The notes below the pieces were generated by a model that did no database searches, had not been told where the DNA came from, and worked only from the letters and a program-made list of their open reading frames with translations. Position numbers and translations under genes: made by a program. 64,000 bases of DNA from Shewanella acanthi. Its GTDB lineage: Bacteria; Pseudomonadota; Gammaproteobacteria; Enterobacterales; Shewanellaceae. The DNA is taken from contig NZ_CP080413.1 of the NCBI RefSeq assembly GCF_019457475.1, positions 806,001-870,000 on the forward strand. Reading direction: 5' to 3'. Shown here piece by piece: positions 39,347 through 49,146 of the stretch. Position 1 is the stretch's first letter. Each line of letters starts with the position of its first letter.

Positions 39347-39826
39347 ATGCCAGATTATGTGAGTCCTATGAGTGTAAGTTTACGTCCGATAACTGAGGAT
39401 GATTTGGAGACCTTGTTTGTTCATCAAACCGATAAGATAGCTGCTAAGTTAGCACAATTCTCTTCCCGCAGTCGTGAGGCATTTTATGAGCATTGGCGGC
39501 TCAATATTCTGAATCGTCGAGATGTTTTAGCTTATGGTATCGATGTCGAAGGTTTGCTTGTTGGGAGTATTTGCCACTGGAATAGTGATGGGCAGGCCTG
39601 CATCGGTTATTGGATTGAACGAGCGTATTGGGGAAGGGGAATCGCCACTTCGGCGTTAAAGGCATTTTTGCCTTTAATCACATCGAGGCCAATTTTTGCC
39701 CATGTAGCTGAGCATAATATCGCCTCTCAGAAGTTATTGTTGGCCCGAGGTTTTCAAATGACGGGTGAGCTTATAAAGGAAGAAGGAGACATAGCACCCT
39801 TGATTGAGTTTGTTCTAACTAATTAA
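39347..39826 (+). CDS. GNAT-family N-acetyltransferase
   Basis: This 159-aa protein is of the RimJ/RimL-like branch. It has LRPITEDDLETLF near the N-terminus, GYWIERAYWGRGIATSALKAF (the acetyl-CoA pyrophosphate loop R-G-x-G/A around residues 93-98), and HVAEHNIASQKLLLARGFQ near the end. The GGAAAGG ribosome site is 6 bp before the ATG; a second ATG (MSVSLRP) is possible. Substrate is unknown. It is a single gene between lrgAB and the CstA-family gene, with a weak terminator at 39855. Confidence 0.88.
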   Translation: MPDYVSPMSVSLRPITEDDLETLFVHQTDKIAAKLAQFSSRSREAFYEHWRLNILNRRDVLAYGIDVEGLLVGSICHWNSDGQACIGYWIERAYWGRGIATSALKAFLPLITSRPIFAHVAEHNIASQKLLLARGFQMTGELIKEEGDIAPLIEFVLTN

Positions 39827-39854
39827 AACTAATCATGAATATTCACGGATAATT

Positions 39855-39877
39855 AACCCTTATATTTTAGGGTTTTT
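39855..39877 (+). terminator. weak rho-independent terminator after GNAT gene
   Basis: The 6-bp stem AACCCT / AGGGTT with an 8-nt loop runs into five T residues, 28 bp after the stop. Confidence 0.55.
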
Positions 39878-40023
39878 ACAAATTTATCTTCTGCCACCCT
39901 CTAATATTGCCAATTTATATTTTGATACTCGACTTTAGTCTAGTGTTTCATTGCTTGACCTTATTTGCCAAGTCTATGAAAATTCAAGATCTATCATTCT
40001 GTTCAGAGTATGGATAAGCACTA

Positions 40024-41496
40024 ATGTTAATTTTCTTTCTATGTCTCGCTCTATTAGGGCTAGCATACAAATTTTATAGCCCGTTCGTTGAGCGCCAGGC
40101 GGGTATCGATCCTAAGGCTCAAACGCCGCAGGCAAGATTTGAAGACGGCGTTGACTATGTTGCCGTTCATCCTGTAAAGGCATTCTTAATTCAATTCTTA
40201 AACGTTGCGGGTGTTGGTCCGATTTTCGGCCCAATCCTAGGTGCACTTTATGGTCCCGTTGCTTTAGTTTGGATTGTTCTAGGTAACATAATTGGCGGCG
40301 CGGTACATGATTATTTTTCTGGTGTTCTGAGTATTAAGGAAAACGGTAAAAGTTTGCCTGAAATCGCCGGCCACTACTTTAACATTTACTTCAAAGGCTT
40401 AATGCTGTTGTTCACCGCAATGCTGCTGTTTTTCGTGGGCGTAGTATTCATCATGAGCCCAGCAGGTCTTTTAAGTAACTTAGATGTATTTAAAGATACC
40501 ATTTTTGGCAATAACACCTTCTGGGTATTGGTGATTTTAGCCTATTACTTTTTGGCGACTATGCTGCCAATCGATAAGATCATTACTAAGTTATACCCAG
40601 CTTTTGGTCTGTTGATGATTGTAATGACCACCTCTATTGCCGTTGCGCTTTTGATAAATGCACCGCAACTACCTGAAATTGAAGATGTGTTTGCTTACTT
40701 TAACCACAGTCACTACAACAACGAATTACTTGAGCCGAACCCCGACGGTTTACCGATTTGGCCATTGTTATTCGTGACTATTACCTGTGGAGCTATCAGT
40801 GGTTTCCACTCGACTCAAGCGCCAATTATGGCTCGCTGCTTGACCAATGAAAAATACGTGCGCCCTGTGTACTACGGTGCCATGGTTGCCGAAGGTATCG
40901 TGGCCTGCGTATGGGCAACTGCGGGTATTGCGGCTTTCCCTGGTGGTTATGTTGAGCTTAAGAGTATTCTAGACCAAGGCGGTCCAGGCTTAGTGGTTAA
41001 CCAAGTGGCGACCAGCTACTTAGGGGTATTAGGCGGTGTGATGGCGATTATCGCCGTTGCTGTATTCCCAATTACCTCAGGCGATACCGCTTTCCGCTCA
41101 CTGCGTTTAACCATTATTGATGCTTTCAATATCCCACAGAGCATGCGAAACCGTTTATTGGTTGCGGCACCGATTCTTTTCATTGCCTATCTGATGACTA
41201 AAATCGATTTCTCCTTGATTTGGCGCTACTTTGCCTTCTCAAATATGCTGCTATCGACCAGCGTTCTATGGCTTGCGACAAAATACCTGTTCGACCGTGG
41301 AAGCTTCCATTGGATTGTGAGCTTGCCAGCGATTGTGGGGACCTGTGTGACTGTTTCTTATATCATGACAGCGGGTATTGGTTTAGGTTTGCCTCAGCCT
41401 CTTAGCCAGCCAGTCGGTATTGCTGTGGGTGTGGTGTGTTTAGTTGCGCTGATTATTGCCCATAACAAACGTAAAACAGTCGCTTCTACAAATTAA
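40024..41496 (+). CDS. CstA-family carbon-starvation/peptide transporter, short form
   Basis: This 490-aa integral membrane protein matches the N-terminal CstA family. It has SPFVERQAGIDPKAQTPQ, DGVDYVAVHPVKAF, NVAGVGPIFGPILGALYGP and ISGFHSTQAPIMARCL. Compared with E. coli CstA (~700 aa) it lacks the long C-terminal part, as in the shorter branch found in many marine bacteria. It is thought to import pyruvate or peptides under starvation; substrate here is not proven. It stands alone with a strong terminator. Confidence 0.9.
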   Translation: MLIFFLCLALLGLAYKFYSPFVERQAGIDPKAQTPQARFEDGVDYVAVHPVKAFLIQFLNVAGVGPIFGPILGALYGPVALVWIVLGNIIGGAVHDYFSGVLSIKENGKSLPEIAGHYFNIYFKGLMLLFTAMLLFFVGVVFIMSPAGLLSNLDVFKDTIFGNNTFWVLVILAYYFLATMLPIDKIITKLYPAFGLLMIVMTTSIAVALLINAPQLPEIEDVFAYFNHSHYNNELLEPNPDGLPIWPLLFVTITCGAISGFHSTQAPIMARCLTNEKYVRPVYYGAMVAEGIVACVWATAGIAAFPGGYVELKSILDQGGPGLVVNQVATSYLGVLGGVMAIIAVAVFPITSGDTAFRSLRLTIIDAFNIPQSMRNRLLVAAPILFIAYLMTKIDFSLIWRYFAFSNMLLSTSVLWLATKYLFDRGSFHWIVSLPAIVGTCVTVSYIMTAGIGLGLPQPLSQPVGIAVGVVCLVALIIAHNKRKTVASTN

Positions 41497-41523
41497 TAAC
41501 GAACGGGTGTTTTACTTAATCCG

Positions 41524-41549
41524 AGGGCTGCGATTTGCAGCCCTTTTTA
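41524..41549 (+). terminator. rho-independent terminator of cstA-like gene
   Basis: The 8-bp perfect stem AGGGCTGC / GCAGCCCT with a GATTT loop and a T5 tail lies 27 bp after the stop. Confidence 0.88.
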
Positions 41550-41756
41550 ATACTATTTTCATAAATAAGTGAACAGATTGAATATTGTCAGTGCCCCATA
41601 TTCCATTGTTCAGAATTTATGTTAGATTCTGGCGAACTGTTGGAGATGGCATTATGGTTATGACTGTCATCTACAGTTCTGCACAGGACAGTCGCTGCAA
41701 TTAAGCTTTGCTTTGCAGAGAAGTGTCAGGAAGTTACACCTATTCAGAGTCTGCTT

Positions 41757-43433
41757 ATGCAACCTAATTTATTTGTCGAACAAAGCTATTTTCATCGTGA
41801 GCCGATGGATACGCCGTCGGTAGAATCCCCATCAAAACGCGGCCGCCTTCAACGCATGGTTGGCAGTGTATTACTTACTTGCAGTGTGTTACTCAGTTTA
41901 TCTGCCTGTGCGGCGGGTAAGGGTAATGCGCCCCAAGAGGAAGAATTTAGCTACGCCTGGTTAAAGGGCTATGCCCATAATTTAGCTTCCGAAGCCTATG
42001 TGAGCCACAAGGGTGAGTTGCCTAAAAGCTTACAGGGAATGAGCTGGGATGATTACCAGCAGTTTCATTTCAAGAAAAAGTCCGCGCTGTGGAATACTGA
42101 CGAGTCGCAGTTCCGTGCCGAGTTATTCCACTTAGGGTTATATTTTGATACCCCAGTGCATATTTATGAATTAGATAATGGCAAGGCCAAGCAAATTGAT
42201 TACTCTCCTTCGATGTTTGACTATGGTAAATCGAAGGTAAAAGGTAATCAGCTCCCTAAGGATTTAGGTTTCGCCGGCTTTAGAATGCAGTTCAGCACCG
42301 ATTGGCAACGCGACGTAGTGGCGTTTTTAGGTGCGAGTTACTTCCGCGCCGTGGGTCAAGAAATGCAATATGGTCTTTCTGCCCGTGGTTTAGCGGTCGA
42401 TACTGCTTTGCCAAAGCCAGAAGAATTCCCAATGTTTACTCGTTTTTGGTTAGAGAAGCCAAAACCGGGTTCTGAGATTGCAACCGTTTACGCGCTAATG
42501 GATTCGCCAAGTGTTACAGGCGCTTACCGTTTCGATATTGAGCCGGGTGAACGTTTAAAAATGAAGGTGGATGCAGCGATTTATCCACGCCAAGCCATTG
42601 AGCGTTTAGGTGTTGCTCCACTGACCAGTATGTATATGGTGGGTGAGAACGATCGCCGTACTGCTTACGATTGGCGTCAAGAAATCCACGATTCAGACGG
42701 TCTTGCCATGCATACGGGTAACGGTGAATGGATTTGGCGACCACTGGGTAATCCAAGCAACCTGCGTTTCAATGCCTACAGCGATGAAAATCCTAAGGGT
42801 TTTGGTTTAATGCAGCGTGACCGTAACTTCGACCATTATCAAGACGATGGCGTGTTCTATGAGAAGCGCCCAAGTCTGTGGATTGAGCCTACTGGTAACT
42901 GGGGCAAAGGTTCTGTGCAATTGGTCGAAATTCCGACGCTCGATGAAACTTTCGATAACATTGTAGCCTTCTGGAATCCTGCTGAACCTGTACAAGCGGG
43001 TCAAGAGTTACTGTTTAGCTACAATATGTACTGGGGCGGCATTCCACCGGTCCAATCGCCACGCGCCAAAGTGGTGGATACCTTCACAGGTTTAGGTGGC
43101 GTGGTTGGGCAAAAGCGTAAGTATTACAGTAAACGCTTTGTGATTGATTTTGCTGGTGGTTCTTTGCCAATGCTGGGTAAAGATAGCCAAGTTAAAGCCG
43201 TGATTTCAAGCTCTGCTGGCCGCGTGGAAATCGAGTCTGCCCGTCCACAGCATGCCATTAATGGTTACCGCGCTATGTTTGACTTAGTGCCGCCAGAGGA
43301 TAGCCTTGAGCCAATCAACCTACGAGTATATCTCGAGGTAGATGGCCAGCCATTAACTGAGACTTGGCTGTACCAATGGACGCCGCCATCAAAGGATGAC
43401 CGTGAGTTGTATAACGCGGGACATCTGCAGTAA
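41757..43433 (+). CDS. OpgG/MdoG-family glucan biosynthesis protein, lipoprotein form
   Basis: This 558-aa protein covers the whole OpgG/OpgD fold: FSYAWLKGYAHNLAS, FRAELFHLGLYFDTPV, FARFW-like MFTRFWLEKP, and the C-terminal Ig-like domain. E. coli OpgG and OpgD act in the periplasm on osmoregulated glucans. Here a lipobox LSAC (Cys51) follows a hydrophobic stretch, so the product should be membrane-anchored. The N-terminus is long (RGRLQR before the hydrophobic region); ATG at 41805 is an alternative start. No opgH glucosyltransferase lies beside it, unlike canonical opgGH operons. It is nearer OpgD-type orphans by context. Confidence 0.88.
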   Translation: MQPNLFVEQSYFHREPMDTPSVESPSKRGRLQRMVGSVLLTCSVLLSLSACAAGKGNAPQEEEFSYAWLKGYAHNLASEAYVSHKGELPKSLQGMSWDDYQQFHFKKKSALWNTDESQFRAELFHLGLYFDTPVHIYELDNGKAKQIDYSPSMFDYGKSKVKGNQLPKDLGFAGFRMQFSTDWQRDVVAFLGASYFRAVGQEMQYGLSARGLAVDTALPKPEEFPMFTRFWLEKPKPGSEIATVYALMDSPSVTGAYRFDIEPGERLKMKVDAAIYPRQAIERLGVAPLTSMYMVGENDRRTAYDWRQEIHDSDGLAMHTGNGEWIWRPLGNPSNLRFNAYSDENPKGFGLMQRDRNFDHYQDDGVFYEKRPSLWIEPTGNWGKGSVQLVEIPTLDETFDNIVAFWNPAEPVQAGQELLFSYNMYWGGIPPVQSPRAKVVDTFTGLGGVVGQKRKYYSKRFVIDFAGGSLPMLGKDSQVKAVISSSAGRVEIESARPQHAINGYRAMFDLVPPEDSLEPINLRVYLEVDGQPLTETWLYQWTPPSKDDRELYNAGHLQ

Positions 43434-43449
43434 TCGTAATAGTTAATGT

Positions 43450-43481
43450 AAAAACGCCAGCTTTGAGCTGGCGTTTTTATT
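43450..43481. terminator. bidirectional rho-independent terminator
   Basis: AAAAACGCCAGC / GCTGGCGTTTTT, a 12-bp perfect stem with a 5-nt loop, serves the opgG-like gene and the convergent DUF72 gene. Confidence 0.9.
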
Positions 43482-43504
43482 GGGATCTTACAGACACAGT
43501 AATT

Positions 43505-44455
43505 TTACCAGCCGAGGTCTAATTGTGAATTGGGCATGTGTTGGGGCTTTGGTAATGCAAAATCGCGTAGCGGTAATTCATTCGCTAGTTGCAGTTGTAA
43601 TTGCTTGTAGAGGCGAATGGCCAGTTCTGGCGCCGTTTGATTATCGGGGGTATGGATAAAGAGATAGGGCTCTTTCCCTTCCCTAAGCCAAATAGGTAAC
43701 TGCTTAAGCCAATTGCTAAAAAAGCTGTCGTTATTCTTTATCTGAATTCGAGGGTTAGTTGTTGCTAAAGCTTCGATAGTACCGTCTGTTTGGCCAATGA
43801 TTCGGATAACTGGGGTATTTGCCGTCGCGATAGGGTGGACCGGCAGTCGAGGTTTCTTCTTATGGGCATCAATAATCGCTTCATCAGCCGGCGGTAGTGC
43901 AAACAGCGGCCTGCTGTCCATAATGATCCTGTTAATCCCCCGCTCAATTAACAGCCTATTTAGTGCTAGCTCAGCATCACCTTTAGCAAAAAATTGTGGG
44001 TGACGCACTTCTATCCCATAGTTTAGTCCTTGCGGAATTTCATCGAGAAACTGTGTCAAAACAGACAGTTTCTCAGGGCCAAAACTGCTGGGAAGTTGAA
44101 TCTTCCAAACGCCAGTTTTCTCGATAAGGGGCTCCATCGCCTTGAAAAAATCCTGTAACTCCTGCGAGCAGTCCTGCAATTGCTTTAGATGGGTGATGGT
44201 CTTAGGCAGTTTAAAGGTAAAACGAAAATCATCGGGTGTTGCTGCATACCAGTTCTGCACTGTTTGCACATTGGGTGTTGCATAAAAGCTGGTGTTGCCT
44301 TCAACGGTATTAAATACCTCGGCATAGCGAGCGAGGCGCTCCGCCTGTTGTGTGCTGTTGCGATAAACACTCTGTTGCCAATGGTTATGTGACCACATGG
44401 CAAGTCCTAGCCTGAGCTGATTGGCGTTATAGGGAGGTGATGTCAGCAATTTCAA
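43505..44455 (-). CDS. DUF72 (YecE-like) protein
   Basis: This 316-aa soluble protein has a TIM-barrel-like pattern. DUF72 markers are LRLGLAMWSHNHW near the N-terminus, FNTVEGNTSFYATP, FRFTFKLPKTITH and YGIEVRHPQFF, followed by RIIMDSRPLF. The start is TTG (44455) with AAGGAA 5-6 bp before it; no ATG fits as well. Function is unknown across the family, though some members have been tied to Fe-S or nuclease-like roles. It is a single gene. Confidence 0.88.
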   Translation of the reverse strand: MKLLTSPPYNANQLRLGLAMWSHNHWQQSVYRNSTQQAERLARYAEVFNTVEGNTSFYATPNVQTVQNWYAATPDDFRFTFKLPKTITHLKQLQDCSQELQDFFKAMEPLIEKTGVWKIQLPSSFGPEKLSVLTQFLDEIPQGLNYGIEVRHPQFFAKGDAELALNRLLIERGINRIIMDSRPLFALPPADEAIIDAHKKKPRLPVHPIATANTPVIRIIGQTDGTIEALATTNPRIQIKNNDSFFSNWLKQLPIWLREGKEPYLFIHTPDNQTAPELAIRLYKQLQLQLANELPLRDFALPKPQHMPNSQLDLGW

Positions 44456-44779
44456 CGGTATTCCTTAATGAGCCTATGGCGTTAGTTAACGATCAAGGAC
44501 TTCAACTACGGATTCATTGTGCGAAATTTGATTGGTTTTAGTCAAATGCTAACAACAACTTATATCAATATTGCGCACAAATTTGGTGCATTTTCGAAAA
44601 TAATCTACGCTTGTAGTTTGGTTTAAAAAGGTTGATTGTTTTTTAACCTTCTGACTTGATGTTATCAAAACTTAATAGGAATTTATTGGCAGTTTATAGA
44701 ACAGGCTGTTTTAACAAGGCTGACTGCGCGGCTTCATTATCATGAAGTTGGTTCTCCCATGGAATGGGTTGGAGGGCAT
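44456..44779. other. divergent intergenic region, DUF72 / GGDEF gene (324 bp)
   Basis: It should contain both promoters. It is A+T rich, with two short palindromes (ATTTGA/TCAAAT near 44528-44549 and AAGGTT/AACCTT near 44628-44651), neither with a known regulator pattern. The GGAGGG site at 44771 belongs to the next gene. Confidence 0.4.
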
Positions 44780-46213
44780 GTGAAAAGTGAGCGTTATACT
44801 TATCTGAGTCATGTTGTTGATTTATTGCTGGATGCAATTTGTGTTGTCGATCCTGAGGGGCATTTCGAGTATGTGAGTCCAGGGGCTGAAAGGATTTTCG
44901 GTTATTCCCCTGAAGAAATGCTGGGCATGCAAATGCTGGACTTGGTCTATCCGGATGATAGAGAAGCAACAAAAGCCGTGGTCAAGAATATTATGGCTGG
45001 CCGAAGCCAAGTCGATTTTGAAAATCGCTATATTCGTAAGGATGGCTCATTGGTCGATGTTCTCTGGTCTGCCAAATGGTCTAAAGAATCCCAACAGCGC
45101 ATCGCTGTGGTTCGGGATATTACCAAGCGCAAAGATACTGAACGCCGCCAAGCAGCGTTGTACGAAATCTCAGAAGCCGTGCATGTCACGGAAGATCTTT
45201 TAGCGCTTTACCGCAGAATTCATCAAATCATCGCCAAATTATTACCCGCGGCCAATTTTGCCATTGCCATTTACGACCAAGTACTCGACCAATTTAGTTT
45301 TCCCTATCGGATGTTTGCCGTAAAGACATCACCAAGCCAAGCTGAAAACATCGAACATTTTGCAGGGCAAATTATTCATAGTGGTGAGGCCCAACTCGCG
45401 TGTCCTTTGAATAATTCTACAGAGCGCTGCCAGACAGGCGGATTATGCTCCCTAGAGATGAGTTGGCTTGGGATCCCACTAAAGCTCCAAAAGGGGGTTA
45501 TTGGCGCGATTATCTTGCAAAGTACCTCGTCTGATTTTTCATATAGCTGTAAGGATTGCGAACTGCTTGAGTTTGTTTCGACCCAGATTGCATTTGCGAT
45601 TGAACGTCGGCAAATGCTCTCGCGTCTCGAACATATCGCCTTATATGATCAGCTAACTCATCTGCCAAACCGTGAGCTTTTTTGCGACAGGATCCACAAG
45701 GCCCTTTCCCGTGCTAATCGAGATTCAAGTTATTTTTCTCTGCTTTATTTGGACTTAGATAAATTTAAATGGGTGAATGATACCTTTGGCCACAGTGCTG
45801 GGGATTTATTGTTGCAGCAAACAGCCCAACGTATTTTAAGTTGTGTGAGGGATGTTGACACTGTTGCCCGCTTTGGAGGGGATGAATTTGTGATTTTGCT
45901 AGAGCGGGTCGATTCGGCGCAAAATACCTTAATTGCCGCCCAGAAAATTCAGCAGGCGTTAAACATTCCCTTTGAGCTTGGTGAAGCACAGGTGAGCATT
46001 TTCCCAAGTATTGGTATCGCTCTCTACCCTGAGCATGGTAAAGACGAGTGGCAGTTACTTTCCTGCGCAGATGCTGCCATGTATAAGGCGAAAAAGAGCG
46101 GTGGAAATCGGATTGAACTTGGCTATCAGGGAATGAAAAATAAACATGTTGCCCCGCTCTTTAATCCCGTCATCCAAGAGTTAGTCAATAAAAAACGGCT
46201 GAGGGACAAATAG
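44780..46213 (+). CDS. PAS-GAF-GGDEF diguanylate cyclase
   Basis: This ~477-aa protein has a PAS domain (about residues 8-115, VDLLLDAICVVDPEGHFEYVSPGAERIFGYS), a GAF domain (~135-285) and a GGDEF domain (~300-460). GGDEF is intact (~366-370), with an RxxD inhibitory site five residues before it, so it should make cyclic di-GMP with product feedback. There is no membrane segment. The GAF part holds five clustered cysteines (C-x8-C-x5-C and CKDC), suggesting a metal or redox site. I prefer the GTG at 44780, which follows GGAGGG by 3 bp; ATG at 44759 adds 7 residues but has no ribosome site. Confidence 0.9.
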   Translation: MKSERYTYLSHVVDLLLDAICVVDPEGHFEYVSPGAERIFGYSPEEMLGMQMLDLVYPDDREATKAVVKNIMAGRSQVDFENRYIRKDGSLVDVLWSAKWSKESQQRIAVVRDITKRKDTERRQAALYEISEAVHVTEDLLALYRRIHQIIAKLLPAANFAIAIYDQVLDQFSFPYRMFAVKTSPSQAENIEHFAGQIIHSGEAQLACPLNNSTERCQTGGLCSLEMSWLGIPLKLQKGVIGAIILQSTSSDFSYSCKDCELLEFVSTQIAFAIERRQMLSRLEHIALYDQLTHLPNRELFCDRIHKALSRANRDSSYFSLLYLDLDKFKWVNDTFGHSAGDLLLQQTAQRILSCVRDVDTVARFGGDEFVILLERVDSAQNTLIAAQKIQQALNIPFELGEAQVSIFPSIGIALYPEHGKDEWQLLSCADAAMYKAKKSGGNRIELGYQGMKNKHVAPLFNPVIQELVNKKRLRDK

Positions 46214-46235
46214 CCCTTTAATGATAATAACCCTG

Positions 46236-46264
46236 AAAAAAGAGGCTCCTAGGAGCCTCTTTTT
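46236..46264. terminator. bidirectional rho-independent terminator
   Basis: AAAAAAGAGGCTCC / GGAGCCTCTTTTT pairs around TA, between the GGDEF gene and the convergent M1 peptidase gene. Confidence 0.9.
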
Positions 46265-46281
46265 AACGAATAATGAAATAG

Positions 46282-48915
46282 TTATTGTGTCATTTTATTT
46301 TTAATTAACACGCAACGCTGCTCTGCTTGGCGAGTCTCTAGTAGAGTTCTTCGCGTCAGATTAGACAGTCCTGTTTGAGTATCCAACACTTTATCTAACG
46401 CCGTAATGTTGGTGTAGCTGCAATCCGTCGGGATCAGTCTTTGGCTGTAGCTTCGCATAAACACTGGGCCTTTCTTATCCATTTCAGCTAGGCTGGCTAA
46501 TCGCTCGTCGGCTGTTGCTGCGCTTAAGAGTTTTTGTTCAGCCGGATACAGGTTATCCATAATCACCCGTTGCTTAGCAAATGGCAGGGCATCAGAGTTG
46601 AGTTTGCTTAACCAGCGACGTTTTTCCATCGCCTCAGGGCGGATAACTTCTGCTGCCAACGCCGCTTTTTCCCCTGAATCGGATTTATCCTTCACGGCCT
46701 CGTGGCTAATACGAAGCTCTGCATTTGGGAAGTCGTAACGATTGAGCTGAGTGATAATGTCCCATCGTAAATCCTGATCTAAGGTCAGTCCTTTGATCTG
46801 AGTGGTGCCATCGAGCAAATGTGCTAAGTGAGTTAGACTGTCCTGATTTGCAGCCAGCTGTACATAGGCGTTGAACCAACGGCGCTGAAAGTCATTATCG
46901 CCTTTGCTTTCCATCGTCTTGCGAAGGCTCATCTGCGCCAAGCCTTTAATCGCATTTTCGGCATAGTTCTGCTGGATGGGAGCGATTTGGGCTAAGTATT
47001 CCTTAGCGCGCAGCATGCTAGAGATGATTTGTCCCACAACTGTGTAATCATTTTCCATTGGCGCATTGATAAACACAGTGCTGAGGTATTGCTCTAGGCT
47101 CAGTTCTCCCTCGCGTACACTGTCCCACAGACTCTGCCACAACATTGAACGTAGAAGTGGGTCAGTCACCTTGTTCAGTTGATGCTGAGCTGTATCAAAG
47201 GATTTATCATCTAACTGTACTTTTACAAAACCCCAATCGTCGTAATTGGGGTAAACTAAATCTGGGCAGCGCTCGCCTACTAAAGATTTGACTTCGGTTC
47301 TTTCGCCCTTGTAGGTCACTGCGACTGTGGTTTCGTGTCTTAAATCGGTACGGCCTTTTGTAAATAGCGCGATTTGCACCTTCTGTTCACGTAGCGTTGG
47401 CAGGTCGCGACTTGCTGGTGACTGAATAAGGCTAAAGTCACTGATACGATTACCCTCACAGCGATATTCTGCCCTAATGGTGTTCACACCTGCACTATAT
47501 AGCCATTCTTGAGTCCAAGCGCTGAGATCGCGCCCCGCAGCTTTTGCTAGGCTATTGATAAAATCGTCTAATTCGGCATTTTGGTAGCTGTATTGTTTCA
47601 GGTAATTGCTAACGCCGCGGCGAAATACTACATCGCCCAGCAGGTGACGTAATTGTTTCAGTGTCGATGCCCCCTTTTGATAAGTAATCGCATCGATATT
47701 GTCGAAGGCATTTTGACTGGTTGCCACGGGCACTTCAATCGGATGCGTGGTGACTAAGCTGTCCTGCTCATACGCCCTTTGTTTGCCATTAGCATAGAAA
47801 TTACGCCAAGTATTGGTGAATTCGGTAGCCTCCTGGGTCGCAAGGGTTCCCATGAATGACGCAAAACTCTCATTGAGCCACAGACCGTTCCACCACTTCA
47901 TGGTCACCAGATCGCCAAACCATTGGTGTGCCATTTCATGCATGATGACCCCAGCGAGGCTTTGCTTTTGATCCGCACTCATTTCCGCTTGATGCAGAAA
48001 ACGGCCTTCGGCGAAGGTCACTGCACCTGCGTTTTCCATTGCACCATAGAGGAAGTCTGGTACTAGCAGTTGGTCATATTTTTTAAATGGATATGGAATA
48101 CCAAAATAGGCATCAAAGAAATTAAGACCCTGTTTAGTATAGGTAAACCAATCTTCAGCCTTAATTTGGTTAGCAACAGATTCACGGGCAAAAAGGCGCA
48201 TTGGGTAACGGCCTGAGTTGTCCTGCCACACATGATAAGGGCCCGCATGCATTGAGAAATTATAGGGGCTTAACTTTGGCGTCTGTGGGAAATCCCAGCG
48301 ATTAAAGGCGCCAGCAGGGGTTACACTCGTTTCGCGCGTGGTGCTGATGACTTGCCAATCCTTTGGCGCGGTAACGGTAATTTTATAATTGGCCTTAAGA
48401 TCGGGTTGGTCAAATACGGCAAACATTTGCTGCGCTGCAGCTGGTTCGAAGTGCGAATAGAGGTATACCTTACCATCTACTGGGTCTTGGAAGCGGTGCA
48501 ACCCTTCGCCATTGGTGCTGTGGGGACGGCTAAATTCAACCTCGATAGTATTTTTACCCGTTGTAAGCATGCGGGTATTGAGATTGATGTATGAGCCGTT
48601 GTAATTCGGATAAAGGGTTGTGCCGTTAATCACGAAACGTTTAATTTGGGCTTTGTTTAAATCTAAACTCAGCTCTTTAGGCACTTGGCTTAGCTCGAAG
48701 ATGACTTTAGATTTTGCCGAAAATTCAGTGTCACCCGTGAGGCTAAAATCCAACTCATATTGCACATTGGAGACAACTTGAGAGCGAAGGCTCGCTTGTT
48801 GTTGGCTAATATAAGGGCTGGCATCCCTAGGGCCTGATTTTAGCGCTGTTGGCGCGGCGCATGAGAATAATGCGGAGCAGGTAAGGGCAACAAGGCTGGC
48901 TTTAAACAAATTCAC
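46282..48915 (-). CDS. M1-family aminopeptidase, lipoprotein
   Basis: This 877-aa enzyme has the aminopeptidase N architecture. The exopeptidase motif GAMEN is at 291-295, and the zinc site HEMAHQWFGDLVTMKWW (HExxH 326-330) has third ligand Glu349 in NES. Unlike cytoplasmic PepN it has a lipoprotein signal with lipobox LFSC (Cys19), so it works at an envelope membrane and would trim peptides outside the cytoplasm. The GTG start has AAAGGA 8 bp upstream. Single gene. Cytosolic pepN is expected elsewhere; the paralogue here resembles secreted M1 peptidases of Shewanella and Vibrio. Confidence 0.92.
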   Translation of the reverse strand: MNLFKASLVALTCSALFSCAAPTALKSGPRDASPYISQQQASLRSQVVSNVQYELDFSLTGDTEFSAKSKVIFELSQVPKELSLDLNKAQIKRFVINGTTLYPNYNGSYINLNTRMLTTGKNTIEVEFSRPHSTNGEGLHRFQDPVDGKVYLYSHFEPAAAQQMFAVFDQPDLKANYKITVTAPKDWQVISTTRETSVTPAGAFNRWDFPQTPKLSPYNFSMHAGPYHVWQDNSGRYPMRLFARESVANQIKAEDWFTYTKQGLNFFDAYFGIPYPFKKYDQLLVPDFLYGAMENAGAVTFAEGRFLHQAEMSADQKQSLAGVIMHEMAHQWFGDLVTMKWWNGLWLNESFASFMGTLATQEATEFTNTWRNFYANGKQRAYEQDSLVTTHPIEVPVATSQNAFDNIDAITYQKGASTLKQLRHLLGDVVFRRGVSNYLKQYSYQNAELDDFINSLAKAAGRDLSAWTQEWLYSAGVNTIRAEYRCEGNRISDFSLIQSPASRDLPTLREQKVQIALFTKGRTDLRHETTVAVTYKGERTEVKSLVGERCPDLVYPNYDDWGFVKVQLDDKSFDTAQHQLNKVTDPLLRSMLWQSLWDSVREGELSLEQYLSTVFINAPMENDYTVVGQIISSMLRAKEYLAQIAPIQQNYAENAIKGLAQMSLRKTMESKGDNDFQRRWFNAYVQLAANQDSLTHLAHLLDGTTQIKGLTLDQDLRWDIITQLNRYDFPNAELRISHEAVKDKSDSGEKAALAAEVIRPEAMEKRRWLSKLNSDALPFAKQRVIMDNLYPAEQKLLSAATADERLASLAEMDKKGPVFMRSYSQRLIPTDCSYTNITALDKVLDTQTGLSNLTRRTLLETRQAEQRCVLIKNKMTQ

Positions 48916-49080
48916 AACTTAAATCCTTTCACGATCTTAGGGCTTGGTTTTTTATGCTGCTCAGTATGGCACGCCAAGGAATTCAGGTTTGGTGTTGTCC
49001 AAGGCTTAAGTGACATTTTGCTGGCAATTTGGCCGTGTACACTAACCTATTTAACAGGGATTACCAATGTTAAAAATGTA

Positions 49081-49106
49081 AAAAAAAGCCAGCCCGAGGG
49101 CTGACC
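49081..49106 (-). terminator. rho-independent terminator after lpoB
   Basis: On the minus strand GTCAGCCC / GGGCTGGC (one wobble pair) with a 2-nt loop is followed by eight Ts, about 40 bp past the lpoB stop. Confidence 0.8.
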
Positions 49107-49146
49107 TTTAGTGCAAGAGCTAATCAATTGTCTGTGATAGGGTAAA

